64,000 nt of DNA from Fredinandcohnia onubensis (GCF_002734285.1 NZ_NSEA01000009.1:138265-202264), one strand, 5' to 3'. Shown: positions 1-7,527, numbered from the stretch's first letter. Notes: a model not told the origin generated them from the letters alone. Program-made: numbers and translations.

Positions 1-4
1 GGTA

Positions 5-160
5 GAGTCCGAATGAGGGTGTGATTGTGACAAGGCCAAAGGAAATCTCCAAGCATGAGTCCGAATGAGGGTGTGATTGTGACAAGGAAAGAGCAGAAAC
101 TCCAAGCTCGAGTCCGAATGATAGCAAGATTCTAACAAGACCAGATAAAAACTCCATTAT
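5..160. repeat. Tandem repeat, three copies, ~53-bp period
   Basis: Three direct copies start at 5, 57 and 110, each opening with GAGTCCGAATGA. Copies 1 and 2 are nearly identical; copy 3 has diverged in its second half. The array may continue upstream of the window. No open reading frame follows the repeat. The rest of 161-324 is AT-rich and holds the putative sigY promoter. Confidence 0.85.
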
Positions 161-245
161 TATGTCAAAATGAGTGAATGTAATTTTCTATAGGATGGGT
201 TAAACTGTAGAAAATGAACATATTATAATTTTTTAAAACTGAAAG

Positions 246-271
246 TGAACTTTTAAATGACTTCATACGTA
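246..271 (+). promoter_or_regulatory. Putative ECF (SigY-type) autoregulatory promoter
   Basis: TGAACT at 246-251 and CGTA at 268-271 are separated by 16 nt. This resembles the TGAAC / CGTC arrangement reported for the autoregulated sigY promoter of B. subtilis. It lies 54 bp upstream of the sigY start. The assignment is by motif only; the -10 is CGTA rather than CGTC. Confidence 0.5.
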
Positions 272-324
272 TTATTAGTGAAAAATAAAAAACAACCAAA
301 TTTTCTCGGGGGAGAATTCAATGC

Positions 325-888
325 ATGGATGAAAAGGAACTAATTCGCAGTGCAAAGCGTGGTGACTCACTCGCGTTTGCGATGCTTTTTAAAGAGCATT
401 ATCCTTTTTTAGTTAAGTATTTAATAAAAGTTACAATGAAACCTGATATTGCTGAAGACATCGCACAAGAGGCAATGATGAAAAGTATGGAAAAAATCAA
501 AATGTATAACGGTAAAGCAAAATTCTCCTCATGGCTCATAACAATTGCGACGAACCTATACATAGACCATATCCGTAAAAAGAAACGCGAACAAAATTAT
601 CAGCAACAGGAGCAAGCATTACGCAAAATGAAGTGGCAATTCGATAACCAATCTGAGGATTGGAATGATGTTCTTAATGCACTAGGAAGGCTTTCTGATG
701 AAATCCGTATTCCAATTGTTCTCAAACATTATTATGGGTATTCGTATGAAGAAATCGCTGATATGCTTCATATCGCCATTGGTACTGTTAAATCAAGAAT
801 ACATAATGGAATTCATACAGTGAGAAAGGAGTTGAGACCTAATGAAGAAAAACAAGCTAGCCCTATTAAAAAACGAACAACGACTTGA
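325..888 (+). CDS. sigY: ECF RNA polymerase sigma factor, SigY type
   Basis: This 187-aa protein has sigma region 2 at about residues 12-80 (HYPFLVKYLIK, then AEDIAQEAMMK and FSSWLITIATNLYIDHIRK) and region 4 near 120-170, with the helix-turn-helix YGYSYEEIADMLHIAIGTVK. It lacks region 3 and so is an ECF sigma factor. The ATG at 325 has a GGGGGAG ribosome site 10 nt upstream; the ATG at 321 meets a stop at once. The downstream YxlC-, YxlD- and YxlE-like genes identify it as SigY, the autoregulated sigma factor of B. subtilis whose membrane regulators are encoded in the same operon. A consensus-like promoter upstream supports autoregulation. Confidence 0.87.
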   Translation: MDEKELIRSAKRGDSLAFAMLFKEHYPFLVKYLIKVTMKPDIAEDIAQEAMMKSMEKIKMYNGKAKFSSWLITIATNLYIDHIRKKKREQNYQQQEQALRKMKWQFDNQSEDWNDVLNALGRLSDEIRIPIVLKHYYGYSYEEIADMLHIAIGTVKSRIHNGIHTVRKELRPNEEKQASPIKKRTTT

Positions 889-1201
889 AGACGATCAGGA
901 AACGATTCAAGATATAAATGAAGCTCTCAATAAAATAGATAATCATTACTCGGTTTTCACTCCGGACCTACAAGTATTTGAACAAATGGTTGCAGTTGAA
1001 CAACAAAAACAAAAGAAGAAATTTAGAAGAGATTTAACCGCATTTATATTGGTTGCTTTATTCTTGATGACATGTCTAATATCTGCATTCTTCCAGCTAC
1101 CGTTAGTATTTATCATCATTCAAGGCATTGCAACTATTAGCTTGCCAGTATATAGCTTCTTTCGTTATCGAAAACGGGTGATTGTCCATGAATACGAATA
1201 A
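842..1201 (+). CDS. yxlC: YxlC-like anti-SigY membrane protein
   Basis: The protein has 119 residues: a charged cytoplasmic N-terminal half (residues 1-60) and two hydrophobic segments at about 65-85 and 88-107. The gene overlaps the end of sigY by 47 bp and has AAAGGAG ahead of its ATG, so the two are probably translationally coupled. In B. subtilis YxlC, with YxlD, restrains SigY. Similarity here rests on position, length and topology, not on a strong motif. Confidence 0.75.
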   Translation: MKKNKLALLKNEQRLEDDQETIQDINEALNKIDNHYSVFTPDLQVFEQMVAVEQQKQKKKFRRDLTAFILVALFLMTCLISAFFQLPLVFIIIQGIATISLPVYSFFRYRKRVIVHEYE

Positions 1202-1391
1202 TACCCTGCTTTTATTTGTAGTTGTGATTATCGTACTTATTCAAGGTTTGTGGCTATTTTTAGATGCAAGAAAGAGGGGCCATAATTATTGGTTTTGGGG
1301 GATATGGGGATTAATCCAAACGCCACTACCACTTATTTTTTATCTCATTTTTGCAAGGAAAATTTATCGACGTAAAGCAGGTAGGGAATGA
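1188..1391 (+). CDS. yxlD: YxlD-like small membrane protein (PLDc_N-type)
   Basis: The protein has 67 residues with two membrane segments: 6-25 and about 36-56 (NYWFWGIWGLIQTPLPLIFYL). The aromatic-rich second helix followed by basic residues is typical of the PLDc_N-type small membrane domain seen in YxlD. The ATG at 1188 is preferred over the upstream TTG at 1182 because GGGTG lies 7 nt before it. It overlaps yxlC by 14 bp and yxlE by 4 bp. In B. subtilis YxlD acts with YxlC against SigY. Confidence 0.75.
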   Translation: MNTNNTLLLFVVVIIVLIQGLWLFLDARKRGHNYWFWGIWGLIQTPLPLIFYLIFARKIYRRKAGRE

Positions 1392-1597
1392 TGAGGAATA
1401 TAGCAAAATATATTGTATTAATGATAGCCATTGTTGGACAAATCGTAGGAATTGTATTTTTGTTCATTGATATTTCAAAGGCGCTGACGTTCTATGCCTT
1501 TTACATGGTTGCCATTATTCTATTATTTGCCTTATTAGTATGGGAACGAAAACGTGAGAAAGAGGAGGATGACGAAAATGATTATCGTGACTACTGA
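1388..1597 (+). CDS. yxlE: YxlE-like small membrane protein
   Basis: The protein has 69 residues with two membrane helices (about 7-28 and 34-52) and a highly acidic tail (EKEEDDENDYRDY). Its start overlaps the yxlD stop in an ATGA arrangement, typical of coupled translation. The position as fourth gene of the sigY operon matches yxlE of B. subtilis. Its biochemical function is unknown. An ATG three bases downstream (1391) could also serve as start. Confidence 0.7.
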   Translation: MMRNIAKYIVLMIAIVGQIVGIVFLFIDISKALTFYAFYMVAIILLFALLVWERKREKEEDDENDYRDY

Positions 1598-1892
1598 TTT
1601 TGTACCAGGCAAAGAAGTAAAAGAACTAAAAGGGTTTGTAAGAGGGGGGACTGTTCAGTCAAAGCATATTGGAAAAGACATAATGGCAGGATTAAAAACA
1701 ATCGTTGGAGGAGAAATCTCCGACTATACTGAAATGCTGGAAGAAGCTCGCCAAAAAGCAATTGGTCGATTGGTGGAAGATGCAAAAGCAAAAGGAGCAA
1801 ATGCGGTAATCGGGCTGCGATTACAAACCTCAGCTGTTATGCAAAATGCATCTGAAATTATCGCATATGGAACAGCAGTTTATGTAGAGTGA
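1578..1892 (+). CDS. YbjQ/UPF0145 family protein
   Basis: The protein has 104 residues and begins MIIVTTDFVPGKEVKELKGFVRGGT. The family core GANAVIGLRLQTS and the closing YGTAVYVE fit the YbjQ family (heavy-metal-binding-domain-like, pentameric). The ATG at 1578 has an AGAGGAGG site 9 nt upstream. The gene starts inside yxlE, so it belongs to the operon by position. In B. subtilis this place is taken by the ABC transporter genes yxlF and yxlG, absent here. The role in a SigY operon is unknown. Confidence 0.85.
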   Translation: MIIVTTDFVPGKEVKELKGFVRGGTVQSKHIGKDIMAGLKTIVGGEISDYTEMLEEARQKAIGRLVEDAKAKGANAVIGLRLQTSAVMQNASEIIAYGTAVYVE

Positions 1893-1975
1893 CAAGTAAA
1901 CCTAAAAAAAGCCTTGATAATTATTACCAACATGATATGATTGGAAATAAGAAAATTGCATAAATAATTGTAATT

Positions 1976-2122
1976 CCACTAGGGGTGCCTTTAAAAAAGG
2001 TAAATGTATGGATGGGTTTATACCTTTTAATCGTTTACTGTAAGGCTGAGATTGAGGATTGATTTATCATAACCTTGAGACCCTTAGAACCTGATCTGGT
2101 TGATACCAGCGTAGGGAAGTGG
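1976..2122 (+). promoter_or_regulatory. TPP (thi-box) riboswitch
   Basis: Hallmarks of the THI element are present in order: AGGGGTGCCT at 1981, GGCTGAGAT near 2043, GACCCTTAGAACCTGATCTGG from about 2079 in shortened form (ACCCTTAGAACCTGATCTGG), and ATACCAGCGTAGGGAAGTGG ending at 2122. The closing helix P1 pairs CCACT (1976-1980) with AGTGG (2118-2122). The downstream genes all concern thiamine or its pyrimidine, which fits known TPP riboswitch targets. Confidence 0.95.
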
Positions 2123-2158
2123 GTAGACGGGTCTCTTTATTTTTATTTGTCTAAATCC

Positions 2159-2201
2159 AAACCACTTTCTTTACGTTGTTAAAGAAGGTGGTTTTTTATT
2201 T
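2159..2201 (+). terminator. Riboswitch-controlled intrinsic terminator
   Basis: AACCACTTTCTTTA and TTAAAGAAGGTGGTT form a long stem followed by a T tract. It stands between the TPP aptamer and tenA. The 5' half contains CCACTTTC, which can instead pair with the 3' strand of aptamer P1 (GGGAAGTGG, 2114-2122), giving a mutually exclusive antiterminator. Confidence 0.9.
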
Positions 2202-2227
2202 TGCAAACAACAGTAAAGGGAGGAAAA

Positions 2228-2914
2228 ATGAAAATGTTATTTTCAGAAGAAATACGTCAAGAGGCAAACCATATTTGGGAGGCAAGCTTTGATCATCCAT
2301 TTGTCAAAGGGATTGGAGACGGTTCATTACCAATTAAGTGTTTCCGCTACTATGTCATGCAGGATGCCTATTACTTAACTCATTTTGCAAAAGTGCAGTC
2401 TTTAGGTGCAGCAAAGGCAGAGGACTTACATACGACAAACCGGCTTGCTATTCATGCTCAAGGAACTTACGAGGCCGAACTAGCGCTGCATAAAAGTTTT
2501 TCGGAAAGACTTGGGATTACGGAAGAAGAAAGAAAAAACTTTAAACCCGCACCGACAGCATATGCATATACATCACACTTGTATAGAGCCGCTTATTCTG
2601 GTCATTTGGGTGATATAATTGCTGCTTTATTACCTTGTTATTGGCTATATTATGAAATTGGTGAAAGACTTAAAGATTGCAAACCAGAAGAGCCGATTTA
2701 CCAGGAGTGGATTGCGGCGTATGGTGGGGACTGGTTTAAAGAACTAGTTGAAGAACAGATTGATAGAGTAAATGAATTAGCAGAAAAAGCTACACAAGAG
2801 GATCGTGATCGCATGAAGGAACATTTTATGATTAGCAGTCAATATGAGTACTCCTTTTGGGAAATGGCGTACCAATTAGAGAACTGGCCAGTTCAACCAA
2901 AACTGTCTGTATAA
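2228..2914 (+). CDS. tenA: Aminopyrimidine aminohydrolase / thiaminase II TenA
   Basis: The 228-aa all-helical protein matches TenA in length. It shows the family segments YYVMQDAYYL (near residue 45), the catalytic cysteine in LLPCYWLYYEIG (near 136), and the C-terminal SSQYEYSFWEMAY with the catalytic Glu. TenA releases HMP from degraded thiamine (aminopyrimidine salvage) in the cytoplasm. The ATG at 2228 follows AAAGGGAGG; an ATG at 2234 is also possible, while the TTG at 2201 sits in the terminator T tract. It is first in a TPP-riboswitch operon with the ECF transporter genes. Confidence 0.93.
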   Translation: MKMLFSEEIRQEANHIWEASFDHPFVKGIGDGSLPIKCFRYYVMQDAYYLTHFAKVQSLGAAKAEDLHTTNRLAIHAQGTYEAELALHKSFSERLGITEEERKNFKPAPTAYAYTSHLYRAAYSGHLGDIIAALLPCYWLYYEIGERLKDCKPEEPIYQEWIAAYGGDWFKELVEEQIDRVNELAEKATQEDRDRMKEHFMISSQYEYSFWEMAYQLENWPVQPKLSV

Positions 2915-2943
2915 ACAAAGAGAAGAGAAGAGGAGAGGTATTA

Positions 2944-3528
2944 ATGAGCAAAGGATTAAAACTAACTGATATTTTGGTTACAATCGTAATCGCCATTGCA
3001 TTCGGAATAGTTTATATTGTTTGGGGTTCTTTATATTATGTTGTAAAGCCAATTGGGCTACATGCTGATCAGTTAATCTATGGAATGTGGTTTATTGCGG
3101 CGACTGTTGCGTATCTTGTGATTCGTAAACCTGGTGTTGCATTATTAGCAGAAATTGCAGCTGCCTCAGGTGAATTTATTTTAGGCTCTCCATGGGGCCT
3201 AACCGTTCTGCTGTACGGTGTTGTACAGGGGTTGTTTGCTGAAGCAGTGTTTATGCTTTTTCGATATAAGAAATATAATGTTGCTGTGGTCGTCTTGGCA
3301 GCTCTAGCTTCTTGTCTAGGATCGGTAATAATGGATTTTGCATATGGGGAAATAGGTGACTTAACTGCATGGAATCTCACTTTGTTCCTTGTTGCTAGAT
3401 TCGTAGGTTCTATTCTTTTTGCAGGTATATTTGCTTATTATCTAGTAAGTGCCTTGGAAATGACAGGAGTAACAAAACTTGTTCGCCCACTATCCAACAG
3501 TGATTTTGATGCACTAGATCAAAAATAA
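2944..3528 (+). CDS. ykoE: Thiamine/HMP ECF transporter substrate-specificity component YkoE
   Basis: The protein has 194 residues with six hydrophobic segments, no signal peptide, and the YkoE-type start KGLKLTDILVTIVIAIAFG. YkoE is the S-component-like membrane protein of the YkoEDC(F) uptake system for thiamine or its pyrimidine moiety. The ATG at 2944 follows GAGGAGAGG; the longer frame beginning inside tenA is less likely. It lies 29 bp after tenA and 12 bp before ykoD. B. subtilis also has YkoF, which is missing here. Confidence 0.9.
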   Translation: MSKGLKLTDILVTIVIAIAFGIVYIVWGSLYYVVKPIGLHADQLIYGMWFIAATVAYLVIRKPGVALLAEIAAASGEFILGSPWGLTVLLYGVVQGLFAEAVFMLFRYKKYNVAVVVLAALASCLGSVIMDFAYGEIGDLTAWNLTLFLVARFVGSILFAGIFAYYLVSALEMTGVTKLVRPLSNSDFDALDQK

Positions 3529-3540
3529 AAGGGGTAGAAT

Positions 3541-5004
3541 ATGGAATCAATTGCCTTTGTAGAAAACCTTCGTTTAACATTTCCTGGGGATAAGGCCTTG
3601 CTTTTTAAGGACTTATCTTGCCATATTAAAAAAGGAGAGAAGATATTAATTCTCGGACCTTCAGGATGTGGGAAATCGACACTCCTTCAAGTATTAAGCG
3701 GGATTATTCCAAACTCAATCGAATTACCAATGAAGGTAAATAAATTACAGATTCCCGAACAATGGGGCTATGTTTTTCAGGATCCTGATTCACAGTTTTG
3801 CATGCCTTTTGTTGATGAAGAACTTGCATTTGTCTTAGAAAATCTACAAATTCCTAGGGACCAAATGGACGAACGGATAAAAAGCCTTTTAGAGCAAGTT
3901 GGATTAGATTTAGAAGATATCCACACAAACATTCAAACTTTGTCTGGAGGCATGAAACAACGTTTAGCCATAGCATCTGTCTTGGCATTAGAGCCAGATG
4001 TATTATTTTTAGATGAGCCTTCATCCATGCTTGATCCGGAGGGGACAAAGGAAATTTGGGAAGTTATCAGAAATGTTGTGGAGGATAAAACAGTAGTTAT
4101 CGTAGAGCACAAACTGGACCATGTCCTTCCAATTGTTGATCGAATCATCCTTTTCAATGAAGCTGGAGAAATCATTGCTGATGGTTCAAAATCTGAAATT
4201 TTCTCAAGTTATAATACGCTCATCAAAGAGCAAGGTATTTGGTATCCAGGGGTCTGGGATCAATTTGTTCAAGACTTTAAATGGATGGAATATGTAAATA
4301 AAGAAGGTTTTAATCATCCATCTATTCGCCTTGAGGAATTTAGGGGATATAGACAGAAAAAGGAAAAGATATATGTTAACGATGTTCAAGTTCATGAAGG
4401 AGAGTGGATTGTGGTCAAGGGGAGAAATGGTGCTGGTAAAAGTACCTTGCTTCACTCCCTAATGCAATTCATTCAAACAAAAGGTCACTATTCATTATTT
4501 GGAGAAGTAGTTACAACTTCAAAAAAGCTCGATCAACTCATGACCTTTGTTTTTCAAAACCCTGAGCTTCAATTTGTAACAAACTCTGTTTATGAAGAAA
4601 TTGCGTATTCATTAAGAATTGATAAACGAAATGAACGAGAAATATCTGAGACCGTAGAGGAACTACTTCGAATCTTTCACCTCATAGAGCATCAAAACAA
4701 ACATCCTTACCAGTTATCTATGGGACAAAAAAGAAGATTAAGTGTAGCAGCCTCGATTGTAAGAGGTCAGCAAATACTTCTACTAGATGAGCCTACATTT
4801 GGACTTGACTCAAAAAATACGTTTGCACTTCTTACTTTACTAGAAAATTATAGACACAAGAACAAGACGATCATTATGGTTACTCATGATGAAAAAATTG
4901 AAGAGTATTTTGCGACTAGAAGTTGGACCATTGAAAATGGGAGATTAATAAAAGATCAATTGTTAAATCAGGCAAATGTAAACCTTAGCCTCGTGCAAGT
5001 GTAG
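3541..5004 (+). CDS. ykoD: ECF transporter double ATPase YkoD
   Basis: The 487-aa protein holds two ABC ATPase domains. Domain 1 has Walker A GPSGCGKST (about residue 39), signature LSGGMKQR and Walker B LFLDEP. Domain 2 has Walker A GRNGAGKST (about 297), signature LSMGQKRR and Walker B LLLDEP. Both Q-loops (VFQDP and VFQNP) are present. Fused twin ATPases of this length are typical of YkoD/CbiO-type ECF systems. It energises uptake through YkoC and YkoE. Confidence 0.92.
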   Translation: MESIAFVENLRLTFPGDKALLFKDLSCHIKKGEKILILGPSGCGKSTLLQVLSGIIPNSIELPMKVNKLQIPEQWGYVFQDPDSQFCMPFVDEELAFVLENLQIPRDQMDERIKSLLEQVGLDLEDIHTNIQTLSGGMKQRLAIASVLALEPDVLFLDEPSSMLDPEGTKEIWEVIRNVVEDKTVVIVEHKLDHVLPIVDRIILFNEAGEIIADGSKSEIFSSYNTLIKEQGIWYPGVWDQFVQDFKWMEYVNKEGFNHPSIRLEEFRGYRQKKEKIYVNDVQVHEGEWIVVKGRNGAGKSTLLHSLMQFIQTKGHYSLFGEVVTTSKKLDQLMTFVFQNPELQFVTNSVYEEIAYSLRIDKRNEREISETVEELLRIFHLIEHQNKHPYQLSMGQKRRLSVAASIVRGQQILLLDEPTFGLDSKNTFALLTLLENYRHKNKTIIMVTHDEKIEEYFATRSWTIENGRLIKDQLLNQANVNLSLVQV

Positions 5005-5024
5005 TAAGGGAAAGGAATTTACTC

Positions 5025-5795
5025 ATGGAAATTTTAAGTAAAGATACATGGCTACATCGAATAAATCCAAGTATTAAGCTGTTCGTGCTAGTCAGTTTAT
5101 GTATTGCAGTATTATTCATTGATACTATTCATCTATTCATTCATATCTCATTGGTCGTTTTTATCTTATTTTTTGGATTCACAGGACATTCATTTAAACG
5201 AATCATTCTATATACTTTACCATTTTTGCTTATTTTTCTCTCAACCTCATCATCTATGATTCTATTTGGTAAAGGAGAGACGGTACTTTTTAAGTGGGGA
5301 CTCATTACAATATCAGAGGAAAGTATTTATAAAGGACTAGTTGTTGGTTTTAGAGGAATTATATTTGCGGGTCTAGGCTTAACGTTCGCTTTAACTACAC
5401 GGCCCGTGTTTCTTTTTTATTCCTTGATGCAGCAACTAAAGTTGCCGCCTAAATATGCATATAGCTTTATGGCTGGATTACGGTTAATTCCTATTATGAT
5501 GGAGGAGTTCCAAACAATTCAAAATGCATTGCGCGTTCGTGGGATTGAACACCAAAAAGGGATTCGCTCTATCTTTTTTAAACTGAAAGCATATTCGATT
5601 CCGTTATTATCACAAAGTATTAGGCGGGCACATCGGATTGCAGTTGCAATGGAGGCAAAACGCTTTTCGAACCATAGAAATCGTACCTTTTACTATGAAC
5701 TAACTCTTTCAAAGTATGATTTGATTTTTATTCTTTATTTCGTGATTATGTTAAGTCTTGGCTATTATCTCTCCAGTCCATTATTCTTAATGTAG
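5025..5795 (+). CDS. ykoC: ECF transporter transmembrane coupling protein YkoC (EcfT family)
   Basis: The protein has 256 residues, starts with the EcfT-type segment DTWLHRINPSIKLFVLVSL, and has about five or six membrane helices. The two coupling motifs of EcfT proteins can be read as LRVRGI (about 165) and MEAKRF (about 207), near the expected Ala-Arg-Gly spacing. It transmits ATPase movement from YkoD to YkoE. The start ATG at 5025 has GGGAAAGG upstream, 20 bp after ykoD. Confidence 0.9.
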   Translation: MEILSKDTWLHRINPSIKLFVLVSLCIAVLFIDTIHLFIHISLVVFILFFGFTGHSFKRIILYTLPFLLIFLSTSSSMILFGKGETVLFKWGLITISEESIYKGLVVGFRGIIFAGLGLTFALTTRPVFLFYSLMQQLKLPPKYAYSFMAGLRLIPIMMEEFQTIQNALRVRGIEHQKGIRSIFFKLKAYSIPLLSQSIRRAHRIAVAMEAKRFSNHRNRTFYYELTLSKYDLIFILYFVIMLSLGYYLSSPLFLM

Positions 5796-5902
5796 AAGTC
5801 CCGTTACTTCATGGAAAAGAACTAGATGTGTTACGATAACTTCAAGCTAAAAATAAAATTATTTTGGGATTTACAGGAGTTTAAAGGAAGGAATGATATG
5901 GG

Positions 5903-6922
5903 GTGACTGAACGCTATTCTCGTCAAGAGTTATTTACTCCAATTGGATTGGAAGGACAAAAGAAAATCAGAAGTAAGCATGTGTTAATTGTAGGTGCTGG
6001 TGCACTTGGTACGGGCAGCGCTGAGGGACTGGTTCGTGCAGGTATAGGAAAGTTAACAATCGTGGACCGGGACTATGTAGAATGGACAAATTTACAAAGA
6101 CAGCAATTATATAGTGAAGAAGATGCAGCCAATCGTTTACCAAAAGCAGTTGCGGCAAAACAACGATTAGAAAAAATAAATTCGGAGGTCGATATCCGGG
6201 CTCATGTCATGGATGTTTCCATTCAAGAGATTGAAAATATCATTGATCATGTTGATTTAATAATTGATGCGACCGACAATTTTGACATAAGAATGCTCTT
6301 AAATGATGCTTCACAAAAATATAAGATTCCTTGGATTTACGGGGCATGCGTAGGGAGCTATGGGATTAGTTATGCAATCCTTCCAGGTCAAACACCATGT
6401 CTGCATTGCCTCTTAGAAACTGTACCGATGGGAGGACTAACATGTGATACGGTGGGGATCATCAGCCCAGCTGTACAGATGGTGGTAGCCTATCAGGTAA
6501 CCGAAGCCCTTAAATTATTAGTTGAGGATTACGATGCATTACGCAGTAAATTAGTTTCATTTGATTTATGGAAAAATCAACATACCGCAATTAAGGTTGA
6601 TCGTGTGAAAAAGGAAAGCTGTCTTTCCTGTGGAAAAAATCCAACCTATCCTTTTTTATCCTATGAAAATCAAACGAAGTCAGCTGTTTTATGTGGAAGG
6701 GATTCTGTTCAAATACGACCTAGTGAAAAAATCGAAAGGGATTTACATTCTCTTGCCGAACTTTTATCCGCCCAAGGAGGCAAAGTCGAAAGAAACCCAT
6801 ACTTACTATCATTTCAAAAAGGTCAAAACCGAATGGTTATTTTCAAAGATGGACGTGTTCTCATTCATGGAACAAAGGATCTATTAGAAGCTAAAAGCCT
6901 TTACCATCGATATTTGGGATAA
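5903..6922 (+). CDS. thiF: ThiF/MoeB family adenylyltransferase
   Basis: The 339-aa E1-like protein has the nucleotide-binding loop GAGALGTGSAEGLVRAGIG (about residue 31), DRDYVEWTNLQRQ, and DATDNFDIR. A zinc site is formed by CLHC (about 172) and CLSC (about 243). ThiF adenylates the C-terminus of ThiS for thiazole synthesis; MoeB is the molybdopterin counterpart. The thiamine operon context favours ThiF, although thiS, thiG and thiO are not nearby. The start is a GTG; the two ATGs just upstream each meet a stop within a few codons. The last ~90 residues are an extra C-terminal domain. Confidence 0.85.
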   Translation: MTERYSRQELFTPIGLEGQKKIRSKHVLIVGAGALGTGSAEGLVRAGIGKLTIVDRDYVEWTNLQRQQLYSEEDAANRLPKAVAAKQRLEKINSEVDIRAHVMDVSIQEIENIIDHVDLIIDATDNFDIRMLLNDASQKYKIPWIYGACVGSYGISYAILPGQTPCLHCLLETVPMGGLTCDTVGIISPAVQMVVAYQVTEALKLLVEDYDALRSKLVSFDLWKNQHTAIKVDRVKKESCLSCGKNPTYPFLSYENQTKSAVLCGRDSVQIRPSEKIERDLHSLAELLSAQGGKVERNPYLLSFQKGQNRMVIFKDGRVLIHGTKDLLEAKSLYHRYLG

Positions 6923-6956
6923 TTTCGAATTGAGAAACTTGTCGAAAAACTAGTGA

Positions 6957-6986
6957 TTGACAATAACATGTCCACGGTGGTAATCT
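6957..6986 (+). promoter_or_regulatory. Putative SigA promoter of the bmr leader
   Basis: TTGACA (6957-6962) and TAATCT (6981-6986) are 18 nt apart. The promoter would start transcription about 40 bp upstream of the leader peptide ORF at 7032 and about 540 bp upstream of bmrC. Confidence 0.55.
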
Positions 6987-7031
6987 AACAAAGTATTAAG
7001 ACTACTATAAAATGGAAGGGAGGGTAACGAA

Positions 7032-7103
7032 ATGAAAAAGCTAAATATTTTTCCAATTAACTTTATACAATTCGTGACCCTTCCAATTGTAAATATAGTT
7101 TGA
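7032..7103 (+). CDS. Putative BmrB-type leader peptide
   Basis: This 23-codon ORF has a strong site GAAGGGAGGG about 8 nt before its ATG. The peptide begins MKKLNIFPINFIQFV and ends LPIVNIV. The stop codon lies inside the left arm of a perfect 10-bp hairpin (7099-7121), so ribosome position here would decide whether that hairpin forms. In B. subtilis bmrCD is controlled by ribosome-mediated attenuation through the leader ORF bmrB; this ORF is in the equivalent place. Sequence equivalence with BmrB was not tested. Confidence 0.6.
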   Translation: MKKLNIFPINFIQFVTLPIVNIV

Positions 7104-7121
7104 TAATCCACGATTATCAAA
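7099..7121 (+). promoter_or_regulatory. Hairpin over the leader-peptide stop codon
   Basis: TTTGATAATC and GATTATCAAA form a perfect 10-bp stem with loop CAC. The TGA stop of the leader peptide occupies 7101-7103 inside the left arm. A stalled ribosome would keep this hairpin open. Confidence 0.7.
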
Positions 7122-7142
7122 ATTAAGTATTACACAAAGGAT

Positions 7143-7220
7143 ACACAGGTCACGCTATGAGGACTTGTGTTTTTATGTGCTTTTTAGGGCATATCGCGCT
7201 TGCGCCGGTATGCCCTTTTT
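7143..7220 (+). terminator. Two attenuator hairpins in the bmr leader
   Basis: The first hairpin pairs ACACAGGT (7143-7150) with ACTTGTGT (7163-7170) and is followed by four T. The second is strong: GGGCATA with inner GCGC on the left, GCGC and TATGCCC on the right (7187-7215), followed by TTTTT. The second is a convincing intrinsic terminator about 310 bp before bmrC and would stop transcription unless relieved. Confidence 0.8.
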
Positions 7221-7289
7221 GCGCCTTTTTGGGTACAACAACTACAAGGTTGTTTACTATAAAAATACAATAAGAATAAGTGTTCAAAA

Positions 7290-7446
7290 GGAGGATGAAG
7301 AGGACCAAGAATTTCAAGGCGACGCAGCTTTGAGTACCGGAGCGTATGCAGTTAATACGTGAGGAACGGAAAAGCAAGACAACGCAGAAATTCGAAGCGT
7401 CATATTCACCGCACTTTTTGAACAACAACTAAGGGAGGAAGTTGAA
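7290..7446 (+). other. Unassigned leader segment upstream of bmrC
   Basis: This stretch, transcribed only past the attenuator, carries local complementarity: CGTA/TACG flanked by CCG/CGG around 7336-7370, and GACGC near 7321 with GCGTC near 7398. No long ORF with a good start fits it. It ends in the ribosome site of the 16-codon ORF at 7447. Its purity and G content differ from the neighbouring AT-rich DNA, suggesting RNA structure; function unknown. Confidence 0.4.
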
Positions 7447-7497
7447 ATGAATGTGATTATTGCATTTAAATATGTCGGAGATCCAGAAAGCGGATAG
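7447..7497 (+). CDS. Short ORF directly upstream of bmrC
   Basis: A 16-codon ORF (peptide MNVIIAFKYVGDPESG) has an excellent AAGGGAGG site with 8-nt spacing. It ends 30 bp before the bmrC ATG. It may be a second leader peptide, or the part of the BmrB-type ORF closest to the transporter. No function can be assigned from sequence. Confidence 0.5.
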   Translation: MNVIIAFKYVGDPESG

Positions 7498-7527
7498 AAC
7501 AGTGGAACGTGAAGGGAGAGGACAACT

